Source: Kiloniellales bacterium (GTDB lineage: Bacteria; Pseudomonadota; Alphaproteobacteria; Kiloniellales; JAKSDN01). Taken from it: a stretch of 5,180 bases of DNA. Made by a program: the position numbers and the translations under genes. Location: assembly GCA_022360075.1 (NCBI GenBank), contig JAKSDN010000818.1:1-5180 (forward strand), given 5' to 3'. The first letter of the stretch is position 1. Each line of letters begins with the position of its first letter. Positions 1 to 5,180 of this stretch are shown in pieces. The notes under the pieces are model-generated. The model saw nothing but the letters and a program-made list of their open reading frames with translations, did not search any database and had not been told where the DNA came from.

Positions 1-562
1 GCGGGACGTTGTACTGGGAGACGATCTTGAAGCGGCTGTAGCCGAGCTCCGCAAGGACGTCGAGCTGCTCCAAGGTGTCCTTCGCCGAGGAGGCCGAGGA
101 TTCGACGGAGATGTATCTCGGCTTCTCCGCCAGGTGCCGCAGTCCGGTGAGGCAGAGGATATCGTTCCCCTCGATATCGACCTTCATGTAGTAGGGCACG
201 CCGTGCGCTTCGATCACGCTGGCGATGGTGACGGCATCGACGGTGATCGCCTTGCTGCCGGCGCCAAAGTTCTCGTTGCGCTCCGCCCAAGCGGGATTGG
301 CGGTGCCCCAGATGCTGCGGCTCTCGTTGATGTAGAAGTCGATGGCGCCCGGCGCCTCGCCGATCGCCTTGTTCACGATGGTCAGCCGCCCCGCGCTGAC
401 CGCCGCCTCGAACTCGGCGGCGCAGGCGGCGGCGAGCGCCGGATTGGCCTCGATAGCAACGACGCGAAAGCCCTTGCGAAGGTAGAACGCGGTGTCCTCG
501 CCCTCGTGCATGCCGACGTCGTAGATCAGGTCCGTCTCCATCGCCCGGGCGTCCGCTGTCAT
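1..562 (-). CDS. FkbM family SAM-dependent methyltransferase, N-terminal part (cut by window edge)
   Basis: Reading the minus strand from the ATG at 562 gives 187 codons without a stop, running off the window, so the C-terminus is missing. The fold looks like a class I methyltransferase. LIYDVGMHEGEDTAFYL (about residues 12-28) is the glycine-containing SAM-binding loop after strand 1, and VVAIEANP (about 33-40) has the acidic residue expected to hold the SAM ribose. Further on, YYMKVDIEGND matches the FkbM-family K-(I/V)-D-(I/V)-E-G motif, and PRYISVESSA followed by LGYSRFKIVSQYN is typical of the end of this domain. FkbM proteins O-methylate varied substrates such as polyketides, sugars and glycans; the substrate here cannot be told. 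Start choice: an in-frame TGA lies upstream with no usable start between. ATG 562 has only a weak ribosome site, and ATG 541 (residue 8) is an alternative that still keeps motif I. The gene is on the same strand as the transporter operon but separated from it by about 200 nt and a palindromic repeat, so it is probably a separate unit. Confidence 0.88.
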   Translation of the reverse strand, partial: MTADARAMETDLIYDVGMHEGEDTAFYLRKGFRVVAIEANPALAAACAAEFEAAVSAGRLTIVNKAIGEAPGAIDFYINESRSIWGTANPAWAERNENFGAGSKAITVDAVTIASVIEAHGVPYYMKVDIEGNDILCLTGLRHLAEKPRYISVESSASSAKDTLEQLDVLAELGYSRFKIVSQYNVP

Positions 563-623
563 GCCCTGCGCGCGCGTGACCGAAACTGATTCCTTTCCGA
601 CGAGGGCTTGGACAAACTCTCCT

Positions 624-718
624 CACTTGTCATTGCCGGACTTGATCCGGCAATCCAGGGAAGCGCGTGACCAAGGCAACGCTCTGGATCACCGGGTCAA
701 GCCCGGTGATGACAAATG
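624..718. repeat. Bipartite intergenic palindromic repeat (two hairpins plus outer stem)
   Basis: Two 31-nt arms, 628-658 and 684-714, are inverted relative to each other with 25 of 31 positions matching. Each arm is itself a hairpin with a perfect 8-bp stem and 5-nt loop. The first is TTGCCGGA/TCCGGCAA (633-640 with 646-653) and the second is TCACCGGG/CCCGGTGA (689-696 with 702-709). The flanks also pair: TTGTCAT (627-633) with ATGACAA (709-715), and ATCCAG (653-658) with CTGGAT (684-689) across a loop of about 25 nt. The DNA or RNA could therefore form either two small hairpins or one long stem. Repeats with this CCGG-(C)TTGA-CCGG core are common between genes in alphaproteobacteria (family knowledge; no search was run). 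The element lies 48 nt downstream of the ugpC stop and 62 nt upstream of the methyltransferase start. It could protect the 3' end of the ugp mRNA or help end transcription. No T-run follows either hairpin, so a classical intrinsic terminator is not supported. Confidence 0.85.
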
Positions 719-765
719 AAGGGGTGCGACACTTTGAGTTCACCGGTTGTCTTTCGCGTCAGACC

Positions 766-1842
<1,077 letters not shown>

Positions 1843-1850
1843 GAGCGCGC

Positions 1851-1858
1851 TCCCCTCC
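1851..1858 (-). promoter_or_regulatory. Ribosome binding site of ugpC
   Basis: The minus strand reads GGAGGGGA here, 8 nt before the ATG at 1842 and inside the 25-nt gap after the ugpE stop. The site is strong and supports this start. It suggests ugpC is translated from its own site rather than only by coupling to ugpE. Confidence 0.7.
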
Positions 1859-1867
1859 CCCCGCGGG

Positions 1868-2716
1868 CTACTTCTCGGTCTCGACCAGGCCCTTGACGAA
1901 GAGCTTCTGCATCGCGACCACCACCAGCACTGGCGGGATCATCGCCAGCATGGTGGTGGCCATGACAACGGGCCAGTTCGTCTGGTCCTCGCCGGGCGCG
2001 ATCATCTGGTTGATGCCCATGACGATGGTGTTCATCTCGGCCTCGGTCGTGATCAGCAAGGGCCAGAGATACTGGTTCCAGCCATAGATGAAGAGAATGA
2101 CGAAGAGGGCGGCGATGTTGGTGCGCGATAGCGGCAGCAGCACGTCCCAGAAAAAGCGCAGTGGCCCCGCGCCGTCGACCCGTGAGGCTTCCACGAGCTC
2201 ATCGGGCACCGTCATGAAGAACTGGCGGAACAGGAAAGTCGCCGTCGCCGAGGCGATCAGCGGGACAGTCAGGCCAGCATAGGAGTTCAACATGCCGAGG
2301 TTGGCCACGACCTCGTAGGTCGGCAGGATCCGCACCTCGACCGGCAGCATGAGGGTGACGAAGATCGTCCAGAAGCAGAACATGCGCAGCGGAAATCGGA
2401 AGTAAACGATGGCGAAGGCCGAGAGCAGCGAAATCGCTATCTTGCCGATGGCGATGACCAGCGCCATCACTAGGCTGTTGAACATCATCAGCCCGACCGG
2501 CGAGCCCGCGGCCTGCGCCACGCCCCGCCACAGGGCCTCGCTGTAGTTCTCGATCATGCGAGAGCCGGGGATCAGCGGCAGGGGCGGCTGAATGATGTCG
2601 TGCAGCTCGACCGTCGAGGCGACGAAGGTCACGTAAATCGGCAGCACGATCAGCCCGATGCCGCCAAGCAGCACCGCGTGCGAGAGAACCGTCAGCCATG
2701 GCCGGTTTTCAATCAT
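1868..2716 (-). CDS. ugpE: sn-glycerol-3-phosphate ABC transporter permease UgpE
   Basis: This is one of the two inner-membrane permease subunits of the Ugp importer, pairing with UgpA to form the channel. From the chosen start it has 282 residues (E. coli UgpE 281). Six hydrophobic segments are visible at roughly 10-34, 77-105, 111-128, 143-165, 200-221 and 251-275. The cytoplasmic EAA loop that docks on UgpC reads [19 protein letters not shown] followed by VLLPLS (about 173-197). [46 protein letters not shown], and [12 protein letters not shown] are nearly the same as in E. coli UgpE. The open frame extends upstream to an ATG at 2743, but that would overlap ugpA by 23 nt and add nine residues absent from the family. 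The ATG at 2716 gives exactly the conserved MIENRPWLT start. The ugpA stop lies only 4 nt upstream, and the TAG overlaps an AGGA ribosome-site-like sequence, so translational coupling is likely. Confidence 0.96.
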   Translation of the reverse strand: MIENRPWLTVLSHAVLLGGIGLIVLPIYVTFVASTVELHDIIQPPLPLIPGSRMIENYSEALWRGVAQAAGSPVGLMMFNSLVMALVIAIGKIAISLLSAFAIVYFRFPLRMFCFWTIFVTLMLPVEVRILPTYEVVANLGMLNSYAGLTVPLIASATATFLFRQFFMTVPDELVEASRVDGAGPLRFFWDVLLPLSRTNIAALFVILFIYGWNQYLWPLLITTEAEMNTIVMGINQMIAPGEDQTNWPVVMATTMLAMIPPVLVVVAMQKLFVKGLVETEK

Positions 2717-2720
2717 CTTC

Positions 2721-3602
2721 CTAGTAGTGCACCCGTCGCTCAATGAAGCGGAACTGGATCACGGTGAGCGCGATGACGAGCCCCATCAGGATCACCGACT
2801 GCGCCGCCGATCCGCCCAGGTCGAGGCCGACGAAGCCGTCGGCGTAGACCTTGTACACCAGGATCTCGGTCGCCTTGCCGGGCCCGCCCTTGGTCACGGC
2901 GTGGATGATGCCGAAGGTATCGAAGAATGCGTAGACCAGGTTCACGACGATCAGGAAAAAGGTCGTGGGCGAGAGCAGCGGGAAGACGATGGTCCAGAAG
3001 CGCTTTGCGGGCCCCGCACCGTCGATCGCGGCCGCCTCGATCAGGGAACGCGGGATCGCCTGCAGGCCTGCCAGGAAGAAAAGGAAATTATAGCTGATCT
3101 GCTTCCAGGCCGCGGCAATCACCACGAGCAGCATGGCCTCGCCGGAATTGAGAACGTGGTTCCAGTTGTAGCCCAGGAGCTTCAGGTAGAAGCTGACGAG
3201 CCCGATCGAGGGGTTGAAGAGGAACAGCCAGAGCACGCCGGCAACCGCCGGTGCCACCGCATAGGGCCAGATCAACAGTGTCTTGTAAGTTGTCGCGCCC
3301 TTGATCACACGATCGGCCATGACCGCGAAGAGCAGCGCCAGCCCGAGCGACAGCGCGGTCACCGCGGTGCTAAAGACGGCGGTGGTCCAGAACGAGGCAA
3401 GATAAAGCGGATCGTCGAAGAGCTCGCCGAAGTTCTCGAGCCAGACGAACTCAACGCTGAGGCCGAAGGGATCCTGGATCAGCAGGGACTGGTAGAGCGC
3501 CTGAGAAGCCGGCCAGATGAAGAAGATCAGGGTGATGAGGAGCTGCGGCGCGACCAGCAGATACGGCATGGCGCCGTGACGGAAAACGGCACGCTTTTCC
3601 AT
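2721..3602 (-). CDS. ugpA: sn-glycerol-3-phosphate ABC transporter permease UgpA
   Basis: This is the second inner-membrane permease subunit of the Ugp importer, with 293 residues (E. coli UgpA 295). Hydrophobic segments are visible at about 13-33, 71-95, 108-129, 157-180, 205-228 and 265-286, the six-helix layout of MalF/MalG-type permeases. The EAA loop that contacts the ATPase reads [15 protein letters not shown] followed by TIVFPLL (189-210). Family-typical stretches include [12 protein letters not shown] (13-24), [17 protein letters not shown] (109-125), [11 protein letters not shown] (166-176), [16 protein letters not shown] (183-198), [11 protein letters not shown] (220-230) and [14 protein letters not shown] (260-273). 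The N-terminus [20 protein letters not shown] aligns with the E. coli start, so ATG 3602 is kept. A run of six G residues 7 nt upstream is a modest ribosome site. The gene follows ugpB after a 95-nt gap with a stem-loop, and its stop sits 4 nt before the ugpE start. Confidence 0.97.
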   Translation of the reverse strand: MEKRAVFRHGAMPYLLVAPQLLITLIFFIWPASQALYQSLLIQDPFGLSVEFVWLENFGELFDDPLYLASFWTTAVFSTAVTALSLGLALLFAVMADRVIKGATTYKTLLIWPYAVAPAVAGVLWLFLFNPSIGLVSFYLKLLGYNWNHVLNSGEAMLLVVIAAAWKQISYNFLFFLAGLQAIPRSLIEAAAIDGAGPAKRFWTIVFPLLSPTTFFLIVVNLVYAFFDTFGIIHAVTKGGPGKATEILVYKVYADGFVGLDLGGSAAQSVILMGLVIALTVIQFRFIERRVHY

Positions 3603-3655
3603 CCCGGTGCCCCCCGAGTCCGCTATTGAGTCAGGTCGGGCGGGACGGAGCCAAG

Positions 3656-3697
3656 CGCGGCACCGCCCCTCCTATTTTGCGCGAGATCAGTGCCGCG
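3656..3697 (-). promoter_or_regulatory. Intercistronic stem-loop right after the ugpB stop
   Basis: The last base of the ugpB TGA is at 3698, and the stem begins at 3697. The arms CGCGGCAC and GTGCCGCG (3690-3697 and 3656-3663) are perfectly complementary over 8 bp around a 26-nt loop. There is no T-run after it, so it is not a standard terminator. In other importer operons a hairpin after the binding-protein gene protects the upstream mRNA from 3' decay and so gives more binding protein than permease (malE-malF is the known case). The same role here is an inference. The loop is long, which makes the fold less stable than a compact hairpin. The loop also contains a perfect AGGAGG on the minus strand (3668-3673). 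Confidence 0.5.
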
Positions 3698-5017
3698 TCA
3701 GTTGTTGGCCCTTTCGAATCTGCGGAGCAGCTTGTCGCCGCGCTCCGCAGCGGTATCGAGCGCTTCCTGGGCGGTCTTCTGACCGCTCCAGACGGCTTCC
3801 AGCTCCTCGTCGATGATGCCGCGAATCTGATCGAAACTGCCCAGACGCAGGCCCTTGGAGTTCTTGGTCGGCGCTTTGGCCGTCATCTGGATCAGCGCCG
3901 TCTCGGTGCCCGGGTTCTCCTTGTAGAAACCTTGCTGCTTGGTGAGATCGTAGGCCGCAAGGGTGATCGGCAGATAGCCCGTGGTCTGGTGCCACTGCGC
4001 CTGCACTTCGGGCTGGCTCAGGAATTTGAAAAAGCTCGCCACGCCCTTGTAGTCTTCCTGCTCGTGGCCCTGGAGGACCCAAAGGCTCGCCCCGCCGATG
4101 ATCGTGTTCTGCGGCGCGCCGGCGACATCGTCCCAATAGGGCAGGGTGGAGACGCCGAAGGGGAACTGCGCTTCCGCCTTCACGCTGGCGTAACCGGCCG
4201 AGGACTCGGTGTAGATGGCGCAGTCGCCGCTGCGAAAGCGCGCGCCGCCCTCATTGCGGCGGCCGGCGTAGACGAAATAGCCGGCCTTGGCCCAGTCGCC
4301 CATCTGCTGAACGTGCTTCACCTGGACCGGGCCATTGAGGGTGAGCGACGTGTCCATGCCTTCAAAGCCGTTGGACTTAGTGGCGAAGGCAGTGTTGTGC
4401 CAGGCGCTCAGGTTCTCCAGGTGGACCCAGGATTGCCAGGCGGTCGTGAAGGGGCATTCCGATCCCGACGCTTTCAACGCCTCCAGGGCTTTGCCGAACT
4501 CGCTCCAGGTCTTCGGTGGGGCTTCCGGGTCCAGACCCGCCTTCTTGAAGGCATCCTTGTTGTAGTAGAACACCGGCGTGGAGGAGTTGAAGGGCATGGA
4601 AAGCATATTGCCCTCGGGGTCCGTATAGTAGCCGGTCACCGTCGGCAGATAGGCCTTCGGATCAAAATCGCCGCCGGCTTCGGCCATCACCTCGTAGACC
4701 GGCTTTATGGCGCCCTTTGCCGCCATCATGGTCGCGGTGCCGACCTCGAAGACCTGCAGGATGTGCGGCGGCTCCTCGGCACGGAAGGCCGCGACGCCGG
4801 CGTTGAGGGTCTCCGAGTAGTTGCCCTTGTAGACGGCGGAGACCTTGTAGTCCGATTGCGAGGCATTGTACTTCCCCACCATCTCGTTGACGATCTCGCC
4901 CAGCCGGCCGGTGTGCGCGTGCCACCAGTGAATTTCGGTCTGCGCGACCGCCGTCGTTGCCGCGCCGCTCGCGGCGAGCAGCGTCGCGGCAAGAGTCAGC
5001 TTTCTGGGAAATCGCAT
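3698..5017 (-). CDS. ugpB: sn-glycerol-3-phosphate periplasmic binding protein UgpB
   Basis: This is the periplasmic solute-binding protein of the Ugp importer, binding glycerol-3-phosphate and, in studied relatives, glycerophosphodiesters, and delivering them to UgpA/UgpE. From ATG 5017 it has 439 residues (E. coli UgpB 438). A Sec signal peptide is clear: MRFPRK, a hydrophobic stretch LTLAATLLAAS, then a signal peptidase I site AVA before QTE (cleavage after about 25). Positions that I recall as ligand contacts in E. coli UgpB all have counterparts: Y67 in YKGNY, E91 in VFEVGTATMM, S146 in PFNSSTP, W194 in AWQSW, S272 in TESSAG, the IIGGASLWV strand (307-314), Y348 in TGYLPIT and R391 in GLRLG. 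The C-terminus IIDEELEAVWSG…ALDTAAERGDKLLRRFE is also family-typical. An in-frame ATG at 5056 would place 13 extra residues before the signal peptide. ATG 5017 has a strong GGAGG 6 nt upstream and is preferred. It is the first gene of the operon. Specificity among G3P and diesters cannot be told from sequence. Confidence 0.97.
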   Translation of the reverse strand: MRFPRKLTLAATLLAASGAATTAVAQTEIHWWHAHTGRLGEIVNEMVGKYNASQSDYKVSAVYKGNYSETLNAGVAAFRAEEPPHILQVFEVGTATMMAAKGAIKPVYEVMAEAGGDFDPKAYLPTVTGYYTDPEGNMLSMPFNSSTPVFYYNKDAFKKAGLDPEAPPKTWSEFGKALEALKASGSECPFTTAWQSWVHLENLSAWHNTAFATKSNGFEGMDTSLTLNGPVQVKHVQQMGDWAKAGYFVYAGRRNEGGARFRSGDCAIYTESSAGYASVKAEAQFPFGVSTLPYWDDVAGAPQNTIIGGASLWVLQGHEQEDYKGVASFFKFLSQPEVQAQWHQTTGYLPITLAAYDLTKQQGFYKENPGTETALIQMTAKAPTKNSKGLRLGSFDQIRGIIDEELEAVWSGQKTAQEALDTAAERGDKLLRRFERANN

Positions 5018-5023
5018 CGTCTT

Positions 5024-5028
5024 CCTCC
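5024..5028 (-). promoter_or_regulatory. Ribosome binding site that sets the ugpB start
   Basis: The minus strand reads AGGGAGGAAGACG before the ATG at 5017. The GGAGG core is 6 nt from that start, near-ideal spacing. No comparable site fits the in-frame ATG at 5056, so this site decides the shorter start and puts the signal peptide at the true N-terminus. Confidence 0.85.
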
Positions 5029-5084
5029 CTGGCCTAACCAATGTATGAGGCGTCATCCCGAGCGGCCGCCCAGGCTGCGCCCTT

Positions 5085-5116
5085 CTTATCCCAGCAACGT
5101 TACGCTCTTTTGACGA
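5085..5116 (-). promoter_or_regulatory. Candidate Pho-box-like direct repeat plus -10 hexamer upstream of ugpB
   Basis: On the minus strand, TCGTCAA (5116-5110) and GCGTAAC (5105-5099) are two 7-mers separated by AAGA, giving the 11-nt period of a Pho box (consensus CTGTCAT, 4 nt, CTGTCAT). Each unit matches the consensus at only four of seven positions. Eight nt further on lies GATAAG (5090-5085), which matches TATAAT at four of six positions. In Pho promoters the box stands in for the -35 and sits just before the -10, so the layout fits. ugp operons are PhoB-controlled in E. coli and Sinorhizobium. The match is weak, and a competing sigma-70 reading (TTGGCA at 5126-5121, an 18-nt spacer, then TAACGT) overlaps it. 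Confidence 0.3.
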
Positions 5117-5180
5117 TCGCTGCCAAGACGTGCGACCGTATGCGTACGATGGAATAGGAATCGGGTCTCGGCCTGCGGCC

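Noticed and set aside
134..589. Plus-strand open frame (151 codons) opposite the methyltransferase
   Set aside because: The minus strand carries SAM-binding and FkbM motifs over the same bases; the plus-strand product has none.
684..718. Intrinsic terminator for the ugp operon
   Set aside because: The hairpin is strong but is followed on the minus strand by a mixed sequence (TCCAGAGCG) with no T-run, so I list it only as part of the repeat.
2658..3629. Plus-strand open frame (323 codons) opposite ugpA
   Set aside because: The charged E/D/R/Q-rich product is what the reverse complement of a hydrophobic membrane protein gives in this frame. It has no motif.
5018..5056. Longer ugpB starting at ATG 5056
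   Set aside because: It would add MTPHTLVRPGRKT ahead of a clear signal peptide, has no good ribosome site, and exceeds the family length; the internal ATG has a GGAGG at ideal spacing.
5052..5069. GTCATCCCGAGCG followed by an 8-bp palindrome GCGGCCGC, possibly a fragment of a dispersed GTCATCCCGAGCG-type repeat
   Set aside because: Only one short half is present, with no matching inverted arm nearby. GC-rich 8-bp palindromes are expected by chance in this DNA.
3626..5113. Long plus-strand open frame (495 codons) opposite ugpB
   Set aside because: It is the antisense shadow of ugpB. It has no domain or family resemblance and overlaps the whole of a clear binding protein.
5110..5150. Plus-strand TTGACG as a -35 of a divergent promoter leading out of the right edge
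   Set aside because: No -10-like hexamer lies 16-19 nt downstream, and the nearest candidate (TACGAT at 5145) is 29 nt away. The gene to the right is not visible.

Overview
The window is high-GC DNA that looks alphaproteobacterial. This rests on the codon use, the style of the Ugp proteins, and an intergenic palindrome of a type (…CCGG-CTTGA-CCGG…) that is widespread in alphaproteobacterial genomes. Genus cannot be assigned from the sequence alone. Every gene I can support lies on the minus strand, so the window reads biologically from right to left.

Right to middle (about 5180 down to 766): a complete sn-glycerol-3-phosphate ABC importer operon in the classical order ugpB-ugpA-ugpE-ugpC. 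UgpB is the periplasmic binding protein, UgpA and UgpE are the two membrane permeases, and UgpC is the ATPase. Lengths and motifs closely follow the Escherichia coli proteins as I remember them. UgpB would capture glycerol-3-phosphate or glycerophosphodiesters in the periplasm. UgpA/UgpE would form the channel, and a UgpC dimer would drive import, supplying phosphate and carbon. ugpE starts 4 nt after ugpA stops, and ugpC starts 25 nt after ugpE stops. ugpA is separated from ugpB by a 95-nt gap that holds a stem-loop. The 163 nt upstream of ugpB contain a good Shine-Dalgarno and a weak Pho-box-like direct repeat followed by a -10-like hexamer. The window ends there.

Two start codons are moved inward from the longest open frame: ugpB to 5017 and ugpE to 2716. 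Family alignment supports both, and a strong ribosome site also supports ugpB.

Middle-left (about 563-765): a 203-nt gap holding a two-armed palindromic repeat (624-718). Its two 31-nt arms differ at six positions, which form exactly three compensatory base-pair changes. It separates the operon from the next gene.

Left (1-562): the N-terminal 187 residues of an FkbM-type SAM-dependent methyltransferase, cut by the window edge. The ugpQ phosphodiesterase gene found next to ugpC in E. coli is not here.

I see no mobile element, CRISPR array, RNA gene or clearly new system. The most interesting items are the covarying palindrome, the ugpB-ugpA intercistronic hairpin, and the possible Pho-type promoter.
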